A DNA stretch of 64,000 nt from Flavivirga amylovorans. GTDB lineage: Bacteria > Bacteroidota > Bacteroidia > Flavobacteriales > Flavobacteriaceae. Below are positions 56,779 through 64,000 of the stretch, one piece after another; position 1 is the first letter of the stretch; every line of letters begins with the position of its first letter. Both the position numbers and the translations under genes were made by a program. Location of the stretch: contig NZ_JAUOEM010000003.1 of NCBI RefSeq assembly GCF_030540875.1, positions 698,395 through 762,394 on the forward strand, in the 5' to 3' direction. The notes under the pieces were generated by a model. The model did not search any database. It was not told where the DNA came from and was given only the letters and a program-made list of their open reading frames with translations.

Positions 56779-59586
56779 TTATTTTTTAGCTTGTTTGCTA
56801 TTTTTTTTTACAAGACATACCCAATCTTGTTTATTAGAACTCATTTTTTTTGTTGGAGGGTTACCCAACTCGCTTACTGTTCCACCCTTGATTGTTTCAA
56901 TAGATCCTGTTTGTAACTCACCTACTTCTAAGGGGTCAAACCATTGAATACTAAATACTCCTTCTGCATGAGTTAAATCAATGGTATTAATTCCAATTTT
57001 TGGCAAGTATACGGCATAGATTTCATCTGTTTTTCGAAGACAATAAGCGCCTTTTGAATTAATAAGATTATGTTCTGGCTGCATGTCCCAATACGGTAAA
57101 TTATTTTGAACAAATGTCATAGCATGATGGGTTAATGTCCAAAGTCTATCACGCTGCCTCCAGTCTTCGGAAGTTAAATCGTTATGAGGATGCTTTGCTC
57201 CAAAATACCATTCAACGCCTGCACCTCCAGATAATAGTGTTCCCCATAACGCATAGTGTCTTATGGTATCATGATTTGGGTCTTCGTTATCTGGTAATAC
57301 GGCAGTATGCCACATCCCTATTTCATCCATCGTAATTAACCAATCATGCCCTTTTTCTTTAGATTTTTCCCTCCATCTTTCAATCACTTCTGCAGTGTGC
57401 TCTCTTTTTTCTTGTTGAAGAGATAAACCGTCTATATACTTATAACCAACAATAGAATCTAAAATATCGCTACGTAAAGGATCGTGAGAATGTGTATGTA
57501 AAAGTACGGGGTGCTTATATGGGTCTGCTTCTTTAATAAATTTTGCCATGTCTTTTCGCTGTCGATCATTTTGACCAATTGGTGACCAATCTGCTGGACC
57601 GTTTTCTTCTCCTAAATTCCAATTTAATGCTAAATGATGACCAAAACGAGCCATTAATTCTCTAAAGTATAGCTGTCTTAATACACCGGTATCTCCATTA
57701 TCCAGCATAGTTTCATTTTCAGTTTCCTGAAGTACCATATGTAACAAAATACCTTTTGACTGCATGTGTTGAAATACAATCTCCCACTGATCTAATTTAC
57801 TTACATCAAAACGAGTAAAGTCTTCTGGGTTTACAAAAGGCCAAACATCCTTGCCATCACCCAGAATATTCATAGTCAAAAAATAAGATGAGTTCATCCC
57901 CTTATCAGACAGGTAATTATATGCTCCAATTAATGACTTTCCTTTTCCGTTTTTCCAAGTAGGATCTCCAGCTTTCCAATCTTTTAAATGTGCTTCAAAA
58001 GCATGTATTTCACCTGTAACGCTAGCTTCTCCTTCTCTACTCTGCGCTTGCATACGATACGTACCATCAAAATCTACATAACCTAATATATTTTCTGGAC
58101 TATTTGCTCCTCCTTTTAGCCAATACTTATCTGAGTTTTGGAATTTATAATAGCCATTTGAAACTTCAAGACGACCATTCGCTCTAAAGTCAACACCATC
58201 TTTATCGGATGCTATTACTGAAAAACGACCTTCTTTATTCGTAATAGCCACAGGTTCTGCTTGTTTCAAATCACCTTTTAGAGCAATACTATCTTTATGA
58301 TATAAAATTGCTGAGTAACTCCAATCACCTTTTAAGTCTGGAGTGAATTTCACTTTCCATATATTTCCTTTATCAGCCCCTGTCTCTGAAGCATTTCCAT
58401 CAGCGGCATAAAAACCACGAATGGTATATTGTTTTTCAGCATGCTTAAATACGACATCTAAACGATAGTTTAAGAATGGATTGTCCAGATTCATTTCTGA
58501 AGTCTCTGGTCCTTCAAAAGGTAATGTAACGGTATGCCATTGTTTGTAAACTGGTGTAGGGTCTACAATATCATCGCTTTTATCATCAACATCTGTTGGT
58601 AATTTTAAACGTTCTATAGTCGTAAGTTCTGGTCCGCCTCCGCGATTACCACTACCAGATGCGGTGTAAACATAATCACCTACAATAGCAAACCCAGAAC
58701 CATGACGGCCTTGATTTAGAGATGGCCAATGTCTCCATGTTCTAGTTTGGCTATTATAGGCTTCTACTTCATTGTGAGCCATTTCATGAGCTACACTTTC
58801 TCCTCCTCCTATAATTATTTCATTATTCCATGCAAAAGCCGAGTTACCCGCTCTTTCTGTTGGTAATTTTAAATTTTCGGTAACTGCTTCCCATGTGTTA
58901 CTTTCAAAATTATAAACATTCCCATAACTACTAGTCAATGCCATATCCTGATCTGTTTTCTTAGAAGTTCTTCGACCAGCAAAGGCATATAATTTATTAT
59001 TAGCTACCACGGCCTGAAAATGATCTCGTGCATCTGGAGCATCTGGTAAAACAAGCCAGTCTCCAGTCTCAGGATCGTAAGCATCAAACCAGGGTTTATA
59101 GCCATCTATGTGACCATTTGTAATGCCTCCTACCAAATAAACTTTATTATTATGATAGACTGCTCCTGCACCTCCTCTACGCCTATCTTCTGGTATTTGA
59201 TGACTGTATTCATAGCGATCTTCTTCTGGATAATAAATAATGACTTTATCAAGCGGTTTTTCATTTGGCCATTTCCCAGTCATTGCTCCAATTAAATAAA
59301 CAGCATCCCCTACAACAACTGGTTGAAAATGATGTAATTCTATAGGTGTTGTCGATTTTGCTGTCCAAGTATTTGTTTTAGTATCAAACACATCTGTTGG
59401 ATTTACCCTTCGTCCCCCTATTAATAAAATCTTATCCTTATAAGCTACTAAACCTGCTTCATGTCTAGCCGTTGGAGCTCCTTTTGCCGTAACGGTTTCC
59501 CATTTCCAATTGTCTTTGCAACTTTGCAATAAAACAACGCTTATTACAGCCAGTAAAATGTATTGTAAACCAAACCCATGTTTCAT
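56779..59586 (-). CDS. Kelch propeller fused to a DUF5060/GH-A type glycosidase, lipoprotein
   Basis: About 935 residues from the ATG at 59586, with lipobox LLAVISVVLLQSCKDN. An ATG at 59619 would add 11 residues before the signal. A Kelch-type propeller fills the first 330 residues (VAYKDKILLIGGRRVNPTD, KVYLVGGITNG, KLYAFAGRRT, EIIIGGGESV). A DUF5060-type beta domain follows at about 350-460 (YKQWHTVTLPFEGPETSE, YTIRGFYAAD). Next is a TIM-barrel glycosidase with candidate acid/base Glu660 in LNWNLGEENGPADWS and nucleophile Glu755 in WLITMDEIGMWH, then a C-terminal beta domain (SIQWFDPLEVGELQTGS). It should act at the cell surface or in the periplasm. It is the last gene of the GntR2 operon. 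The sugar it releases is unknown. Confidence 0.85.
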   Translation of the reverse strand: MKHGFGLQYILLAVISVVLLQSCKDNWKWETVTAKGAPTARHEAGLVAYKDKILLIGGRRVNPTDVFDTKTNTWTAKSTTPIELHHFQPVVVGDAVYLIGAMTGKWPNEKPLDKVIIYYPEEDRYEYSHQIPEDRRRGGAGAVYHNNKVYLVGGITNGHIDGYKPWFDAYDPETGDWLVLPDAPDARDHFQAVVANNKLYAFAGRRTSKKTDQDMALTSSYGNVYNFESNTWEAVTENLKLPTERAGNSAFAWNNEIIIGGGESVAHEMAHNEVEAYNSQTRTWRHWPSLNQGRHGSGFAIVGDYVYTASGSGNRGGGPELTTIERLKLPTDVDDKSDDIVDPTPVYKQWHTVTLPFEGPETSEMNLDNPFLNYRLDVVFKHAEKQYTIRGFYAADGNASETGADKGNIWKVKFTPDLKGDWSYSAILYHKDSIALKGDLKQAEPVAITNKEGRFSVIASDKDGVDFRANGRLEVSNGYYKFQNSDKYWLKGGANSPENILGYVDFDGTYRMQAQSREGEASVTGEIHAFEAHLKDWKAGDPTWKNGKGKSLIGAYNYLSDKGMNSSYFLTMNILGDGKDVWPFVNPEDFTRFDVSKLDQWEIVFQHMQSKGILLHMVLQETENETMLDNGDTGVLRQLYFRELMARFGHHLALNWNLGEENGPADWSPIGQNDRQRKDMAKFIKEADPYKHPVLLHTHSHDPLRSDILDSIVGYKYIDGLSLQQEKREHTAEVIERWREKSKEKGHDWLITMDEIGMWHTAVLPDNEDPNHDTIRHYALWGTLLSGGAGVEWYFGAKHPHNDLTSEDWRQRDRLWTLTHHAMTFVQNNLPYWDMQPEHNLINSKGAYCLRKTDEIYAVYLPKIGINTIDLTHAEGVFSIQWFDPLEVGELQTGSIETIKGGTVSELGNPPTKKMSSNKQDWVCLVKKNSKQAKK

Positions 59587-59662
59587 AATGTTTAATGCTT
59601 TGTATATTAAATGAATCACTTTTATTTATTAAAATGATGTGTTTAATGTTCTTTATAAAGGC

Positions 59663-60088
59663 CTACCAAACCTTATTTTCTAACGCTTCTAAAACAACAA
59701 CTTCATCCATTTCTGCATCCATCGTACCTGCTACGGCAATAGCACCTAATAATTCGTCTTTATACCATATGGGATATCCACCTTTTAAAGGAATATAGGA
59801 TTCATGTGTAGCACTATCTAAAACCAACATGGGGGTTCTACCTTCAAGCACTACTTTTTCAATAGCTTTAGTGGGTCTTTTAAACGCTACTGCTGTTGCA
59901 GCTTTTCCTATAGCTATTTTAGAAGCACTACTCATGGTATTATCCAGACTTTCCAATAGAAGCAGGTTTCCTCCTTCATCGACAATAGCTATGGCTCCAG
60001 GGACATTATGATGATTTGCAGATTTAACAGCCTCGTTCATAAGTGATTTAGCATCACTATTAGTCATTTTAAATGTTGCTTTTGGCAT
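59663..60088 (-). CDS. GlcG/HbpS-like protein
   Basis: A 141-residue protein of the GlcG/HbpS (DUF336, 'haem-binding') family: NVPGAIAIVDEGGNLLLLESLDNTM, KIAIGKAATAVAFKRPTKAIE, and the Gly-rich GGYPIWYKDELLGAIAVAGTMDAEMDEVV. These marks are standard and the length is normal. The cytoplasmic members often sit in catabolic operons for sugar acids or diols with unknown roles; haem binding should not be assumed. It starts 2 bases after the TIM-barrel isomerase gene and precedes the Kelch-glycosidase gene. Confidence 0.88.
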   Translation of the reverse strand: MPKATFKMTNSDAKSLMNEAVKSANHHNVPGAIAIVDEGGNLLLLESLDNTMSSASKIAIGKAATAVAFKRPTKAIEKVVLEGRTPMLVLDSATHESYIPLKGGYPIWYKDELLGAIAVAGTMDAEMDEVVVLEALENKVW

Positions 60089-60090
60089 CG

Positions 60091-61050
60091 TTATAGTCTA
60101 TAAATTTCTTTTCTTACTAACGTCATTAAATCCATGTGTTTTTCTTCATGCATCATGCGTCTGTATTTATTTCTGTCTAGATTTTCTACAATATTCCAAA
60201 TGGCTTTGTTCATTTCTGCATGCTCTCTGAAAAAACCAAGCATGTCAAAAATACGTGGAGACGCATCCGCAGTAAAATACTTGTCGTATCCAAATTCTTT
60301 AGCGTAAAAGAAGAATTCTACGGTATGTAAAAAGTTTCTTGACCCTCCTATTAAATCCCAATCAAACTGCCAATCATTATCATTTGTGTGCAAGTAGTAA
60401 TCAATATTAGATTGCTCACACATGGCAAGTACTTCTGCAGGGTTTTCTTTAGCTAAAAGAGAGTGTCCAAAATCTATAGTGATTCCTGTAGCTGCATTTT
60501 GAACTTCTTTTAAGAATACAATTGTTTTGGCACAACTATCTAAAAAACAGTTAACTCTAGTTTCATTGATTTTGTACTCAACAAACAAAGGCATTTCTGG
60601 TTTGTAATCTGCTGCTTCTGAAAAAGCATCAATCATATACTTCCACCCTTTTTGATAATCTACCTGAAATAGATTATCGTAGCCATCTGATAAAGGACAG
60701 CATGTCACTAAAGGTGCTCCAACTGCTATGGCATAATCTTTAGCATCTTTAATCATTTGCACTGCATCGTTTCTCAAAAGTTCCTTTGGTCTTGATAATG
60801 CGCCGGGTACCCATTTAGTTTCTTTCTTAATATTTGCATTCACAGCTGCAAACTCCAGCCCCATGTCTCCCATTAACTCTTTTGTTGCAGCAGCTTCTTC
60901 TGTTTCATAAGGAAACACAATTTCTACACCCGTTACACCGTCTATTTTTTGAACAATTTCTAATCGTTCTTTTAATCCGGTTGGCTCTTGATATTCTGAA
61001 AACCTATCTTGTGTTTTACTTAAAAATGCTGTAATTATACTCTGTTTCAT
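60091..61050 (-). CDS. Sugar phosphate isomerase/epimerase-type TIM barrel
   Basis: A 319-residue AP-endonuclease-2-fold protein of the sugar isomerase/epimerase group. Metal-ligand positions are suggested by MPLFVEYKINETRVN (Glu), TGITIDFGHSLLAKENP (Asp, His), DYYLHTNDNDWQFDWDLIGG (His, Asp) and YFTADASPRIFD. These resemble the Mn-dependent EcSgbU/RhaI-like isomerases. Substrate is likely a sugar acid or ketose of the operon. It lies between the cupin and the GlcG-like genes with short gaps (25 and 2 bases). Confidence 0.82.
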   Translation of the reverse strand: MKQSIITAFLSKTQDRFSEYQEPTGLKERLEIVQKIDGVTGVEIVFPYETEEAAATKELMGDMGLEFAAVNANIKKETKWVPGALSRPKELLRNDAVQMIKDAKDYAIAVGAPLVTCCPLSDGYDNLFQVDYQKGWKYMIDAFSEAADYKPEMPLFVEYKINETRVNCFLDSCAKTIVFLKEVQNAATGITIDFGHSLLAKENPAEVLAMCEQSNIDYYLHTNDNDWQFDWDLIGGSRNFLHTVEFFFYAKEFGYDKYFTADASPRIFDMLGFFREHAEMNKAIWNIVENLDRNKYRRMMHEEKHMDLMTLVRKEIYRL

Positions 61051-61075
61051 CTATTTTGATTCTTTATTTGATATT

Positions 61076-61636
61076 TTAATAGTCACTACTCGGTGCGCCT
61101 TCAACAATTGTACCTCTAACTATATTGGGGTCGGTAAATTGGTCATTTAAATCGGTTACTGTTGTTGAAAATGAATACATAACGGCTCCTTTTTTGCCCG
61201 CTTGAAACCAATGTTTCGTTCCAGCTGGAAGTTCTAATTGATCTCCAGGATTCATTACGACTTCGTTTCGCATGGTATAACAATCTTCTTTACCGTCTAC
61301 AATGAAACCATGCTTCATAGTATCTTCTCCAGGAATATAGAAGTATAGCTCACCGCTAATAGCTCTTATAACTTCTTCTTTTCCTGCATCGTCTCCTACT
61401 GTTGGATGCCAATGTTCTGGTTCTGTTTGATTTGGTAATAACACCAATATTTTCCCAGCGATTCTTCCTGTTTGGAACATGGTTAATATTTGAACACCTT
61501 CTTTTTTTATATGGTTTAGTCCAAAATCTGCCGCTGTCATTTTCTCTTTATCTTCTGGAGTTAATAACAACCCAGCTTCTTCGATCATTTCGATTGATTT
61601 CTGGCAGACTTCTTTAAATTCTTCAAATTTTATCAT
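61076..61636 (-). CDS. Cupin sugar isomerase, D-lyxose isomerase-like
   Basis: A 186-residue cupin. The metal motif is seen in NQTEPEHWHPTVGDDAGKEEVIRAISGELYFYIPG (His, His and Glu) and NPGDQLELPAGTKHWFQAG (second His), as in D-lyxose/D-mannose isomerases of the YdaE type, which convert aldose and ketose. The N-terminal MIKFEEFKEVCQKSIEMIEEAGLLLT helix is common in this group. Sugar specificity is inferred from the fold only. It sits in the GntR-controlled operon between the MFS transporter and TIM-barrel isomerase genes. Confidence 0.75.
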   Translation of the reverse strand: MIKFEEFKEVCQKSIEMIEEAGLLLTPEDKEKMTAADFGLNHIKKEGVQILTMFQTGRIAGKILVLLPNQTEPEHWHPTVGDDAGKEEVIRAISGELYFYIPGEDTMKHGFIVDGKEDCYTMRNEVVMNPGDQLELPAGTKHWFQAGKKGAVMYSFSTTVTDLNDQFTDPNIVRGTIVEGAPSSDY

Positions 61637-61651
61637 TCTTTATTCCATTTT

Positions 61652-62920
61652 TTATTTTGTTAATTGTAATGCTTTTTCTGGTTTAATAGATAACCAAATA
61701 GGAATTGCTATTAAATTTAATGCTGCTGCTAAAAAGAAAAAGGGCGTATGTGACCCTGCAAAAGCCATCATATATGGAAATGCTAAGGCTGTAAAAAAAG
61801 ATCCTAGATTACCAGCCATATTCATGGTTCCGCTAACAGTTCCTGAATGTTCTTTTCCTACATCTAAACATGTAGACCATGAAGGACTTAATGTCATATC
61901 GGCTCCAAAAACGGCTAAGGATATAAAAATAACGGCTCCAGTTACTTCGTTCATATACACACTGGCTATAATACCTATAGTAGCAAGCGTAAATCCTATA
62001 ATTGCAGGCAATTTTCTAGATAATCCCCACTTATTCCTCTTATAAACAAAATCAACCATCCAGCCAGAAAACCAATTACCTAAGGCTCCAAAAATAAAGG
62101 GGGCCGAAGAATAAAAACCTGCTTCAACAACATCTAGATTGTACTTTGTTTTTAGGTATGGAAACAACCATGTAAGACAAAAGAAGAAAGTAAAATTGCT
62201 ACAGAAATATTGTATCATAAGCAACCACATGGTACGTGAACCGAACATTTTCTTAAAAGAAATAGTTTTTTTCTCTTGAGCTTTTTCTTGTATTCCTGCT
62301 TCTATAGTCTTAAGTTCTCCAACCGATATTGATTTATGGTTTTTAGGATTATCTCTATACCACCAAAACCAAATCAAAGCCCATAGAATGCCTACTCCTC
62401 CAAGTATTACAAAACTCATTCTCCAACCTGCAAGATCAATTAACCAAGCGACTATCGGTAATGCGATAGCGGCTCCTATTCGTCCACCAGAAAAATTAAT
62501 ACCATGAACCAATCCTCTTTCTTTTACTGGTACCCATTTAAAAATAGCACGTGCCATACCAGGAAAGGCTCCTGCTTCTCCTACTCCAAAAAGAAACCGC
62601 ACAATTAATAAGGCAAAGAAATTATACACTGCTCCTGTTAGAGCAGTAAATACAGACCAAATACTAACTACAACTGTTAGCACTTTTCTAGCGCCATATT
62701 TATCTGCTAAGTATCCTGAAGGTGTTTGAAAAAGCGCATAGCCTAGTGCAAAAATAGACAGTACCCATCCCATTTCTTTATCAGATAGTGATAAGTCTGT
62801 TGCTACGGGATCCTTGGCGACAGAAATTAAAATTCTATCAAAAAGCACTATCATCGATAAAATAAATGTACCAAAAACCATTCGGTACCTAACAGGGAAA
62901 AAGGTGCTTTTTTTATTCAT
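61652..62920 (-). CDS. MFS transporter of the anion:cation symporter (hexuronate-type) branch
   Basis: A 422-residue permease with twelve predicted helices. SKEMGW-like LSLSDKEMGWVLSIFALGYALFQTPSGYLADKYGARKVL is the loop 2-3 signature of the ACS family that includes ExuT, GudP and DgoT. FLFGVGEAGAFPGMARAIFKWVPVKERGLVHGINFSGGRIGAA is further support. The family imports hexuronates, galactonate or glucarate with protons. Its start overlaps the end of the GntR2 gene by 8 bases, so the regulator and transporter are translationally coupled. The cargo is probably the sugar acid sensed by the FCD regulator. Confidence 0.93.
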   Translation of the reverse strand: MNKKSTFFPVRYRMVFGTFILSMIVLFDRILISVAKDPVATDLSLSDKEMGWVLSIFALGYALFQTPSGYLADKYGARKVLTVVVSIWSVFTALTGAVYNFFALLIVRFLFGVGEAGAFPGMARAIFKWVPVKERGLVHGINFSGGRIGAAIALPIVAWLIDLAGWRMSFVILGGVGILWALIWFWWYRDNPKNHKSISVGELKTIEAGIQEKAQEKKTISFKKMFGSRTMWLLMIQYFCSNFTFFFCLTWLFPYLKTKYNLDVVEAGFYSSAPFIFGALGNWFSGWMVDFVYKRNKWGLSRKLPAIIGFTLATIGIIASVYMNEVTGAVIFISLAVFGADMTLSPSWSTCLDVGKEHSGTVSGTMNMAGNLGSFFTALAFPYMMAFAGSHTPFFFLAAALNLIAIPIWLSIKPEKALQLTK

Positions 62921-63548
62921 TTATTTTTTTTAAAATTAATTGCTTCGTCTTATTTAAATGCTTCTTAGCTAGTGATTCTGCCAAATCAGCATTTCTTTTT
63001 TCTATAGCCTCAATAATAGCTATATGTTCAGAGAGTGTTTCTTTTGGTAATCTTAATAAGCCAATCAAATCCATACATACCAATAAATTTCCTTGCTGAA
63101 AAAGTCTATTTAAGAAACCATTTCCGCAGCCTTCCATAATCATGTTATGAAATTTTGCATCGGTATTTTTATATGCTGAATGATCGATATCTCCATCTAA
63201 AAAAGGTGAGAATAAATCTCTAAGTTTCTTTATTTCATCTGGTCTAGCATGATTTGTGAACAATCTAACTGCAGTTCCTTCTAAAGCCATTCTACAATCG
63301 AATATTTCAACGATCTCTATATCTGAAAACTCTTTTACTATGACACCTTTTCTCGGTATAGACTCTATTAAGCCTTCTCCTTCCAGCATTTGTAATGCAG
63401 ACCTTAAAGGTGTTCTACTAATCCCTAAAGTTTCGGCAAGTTTATCCTGAACTATCTTTTGTCCAGGAGCTAATTCTTTAGACATGATCATGGCTCTTAC
63501 CTCATTATAAGCTTGTGCACTTAATTCGTTATTGAAAATTTTATTCAT
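62913..63548 (-). CDS. GntR/FadR-type regulator, copy 2
   Basis: A 211-residue winged-helix plus FCD regulator, almost identical to the copy at 55938-56573. The DNA-contacting helix (ETLGISRTPLRSALQMLEGEGLI) is unchanged, so both should bind the same operator. Differences cluster around residues 122-128 of the FCD domain (DHSAYKNTD against DNTTYQHAD), which may alter effector response or be neutral. It heads the operon MFS, cupin, TIM barrel, GlcG-like, Kelch-glycosidase, and overlaps the MFS gene. Confidence 0.94.
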   Translation of the reverse strand: MNKIFNNELSAQAYNEVRAMIMSKELAPGQKIVQDKLAETLGISRTPLRSALQMLEGEGLIESIPRKGVIVKEFSDIEIVEIFDCRMALEGTAVRLFTNHARPDEIKKLRDLFSPFLDGDIDHSAYKNTDAKFHNMIMEGCGNGFLNRLFQQGNLLVCMDLIGLLRLPKETLSEHIAIIEAIEKRNADLAESLAKKHLNKTKQLILKKINE

Positions 63549-63560
63549 ACAAATTGCATT

Positions 63561-63597
63561 TCGTATACGGTATTCATTTTATGTATACGGTATACAA
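63561..63597 (-). promoter_or_regulatory. GntR operator candidate, copy 2
   Basis: GTATACGGTAT occurs twice as a direct repeat 20 bases apart (63563-63573 and 63583-63593), and a third GTATAC (63590-63595) overlaps the second. The cluster lies 13-49 bases before the GntR2 start. The same GTATAC core appears before copy 1, as expected for shared autoregulation. Confidence 0.6.
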
Positions 63598-64000
63598 TAA
63601 TATAAAAAATAAATGAACCTTCCTAAATAATTTATTAAATGGACAAAATGTAATTAGAGTTAAATACGGATTTAAGTTAATATATTAGGCTGTGATGTCA
63701 GGAACGCAGCGAAGAATCTTTGGATAAATTTCTAGAGATTCTTCAGTCGTTCCTCCTTCTGAATGACATCCGATAACGTCATTTCATACGCTTGATAAAT
63801 TTTTTTTCTAAGGTCTCAATGTGACAAAAAGGGAACAAATTTCCTTAACTTAATGACATTGGCCTGCCGGCAGGCATGGAATCTCATTATTTTGGAATTT
63901 GTGATGAGATTTCTCTCTGTGTTCGAAATGACAATCGGCACGCAAAAAAGTTTATAGAAACTAAAGTAACTGCAATGAAATTGCAGGGTTTTAACCTTTA
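63598..64000. repeat. Gene-free region with dispersed inverted repeats
   Basis: No gene is seen in these 403 bases. A long imperfect hairpin spans 63694-63770, with arms GATGTCAGGAACG...AAGAATCT and AGATTCTT...CGTTCC...TGACATC. A second motif holds the 14-bp palindrome GCCTGCCGGCAGGC (63862-63875) and AATCTCAT/ATGAGATT arms (63880-63887 and 63904-63911). It is followed by TTCG and AAATGAC, a sequence also present near 24463. These look like dispersed intergenic elements. Confidence 0.5.

Noticed and set aside
59663..60088. Calling the GlcG/HbpS-like protein a haem-binding sensor
   Set aside because: Few family members have been shown to bind haem and no specific haem ligand pattern can be recognised here.
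55938..63548. Composite transposon bounded by the two GntR genes
   Set aside because: No transposase, terminal inverted repeats or target duplications are seen; simple gene or operon duplication is enough.

Overview
The window reads as chromosomal DNA from a member of the Flavobacteriaceae (Bacteroidota). The evidence is the strong A/T richness, TAnnTTTG-type promoter boxes, many lipoproteins with an early cysteine, a SusC/SusD pair, a hybrid two-component regulator of the PUL type, and flavobacterial housekeeping neighbours such as divergent tsaD and tamB. The carbohydrate genes suggest a marine or plant-polysaccharide degrader. I cannot assign a genus. I see no tRNA, rRNA, CRISPR array, phage or transposase gene.

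Positions 1-29,000 are mostly housekeeping. A serB fragment at the left edge is followed by a minus-strand run of a conserved small protein, a zinc-ribbon membrane protein, two Fe-S electron-transfer proteins, an MCE/MlaD-type lipid-transport protein and a cell-wall amidase. Next come an LptD-like outer-membrane protein, RidA, a hybrid kinase that has lost its phospho-accepting histidine, a DUF1080 lipoprotein, an N-acetylglucosamine-kinase-type ATPase and a pfkA-gap pair. A 1,465-residue TamB-like protein lies divergent from tsaD. RNA methyltransferases (rsmE, a TrmH family member, a THUMP-like methyltransferase), two redox or DUF proteins, an AI-2E family permease and a protein with about twelve 34-residue repeats complete the section. 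Several small dispersed repeats sit between these genes.

Positions 29,000-55,600 form a polysaccharide-utilisation region, read almost entirely on the minus strand. One operon (about 37,750 down to 29,133) holds a secreted esterase, two GH3 beta-glycosidases, a gluconokinase/6-phosphogluconate dehydrogenase fusion and a GntP gluconate permease. A second block holds an ECF sigma factor, a 70-residue anti-sigma remnant, SusC, SusD, a VCBS/ASPIC lipoprotein and a seven-haem cytochrome. A GH5 lipoprotein, a 31-residue membrane microprotein and a full hybrid two-component regulator lie beyond. A shared 31-base element precedes both the esterase operon and the anti-sigma/SusCD block with identical internal spacing. 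I propose it is the promoter read by the ECF sigma factor, tying both operons into one regulon. My working model is a glucan PUL whose oligosaccharides release gluconate, perhaps from C1-oxidised ends, which then enters the oxidative pentose phosphate pathway. This is inference.

Positions 55,900-63,600 form a second catabolic operon: a GntR-type regulator, an MFS sugar-acid-type transporter, a lyxose-isomerase-like cupin, a TIM-barrel isomerase, a GlcG/HbpS-like protein and a lipoprotein that joins a Kelch propeller to a DUF5060/GH-A type glycosidase. A second, nearly identical GntR gene closes the locus. Both GntR genes have GTATAC operator clusters directly upstream. The last 450 bases hold only dispersed inverted repeats.
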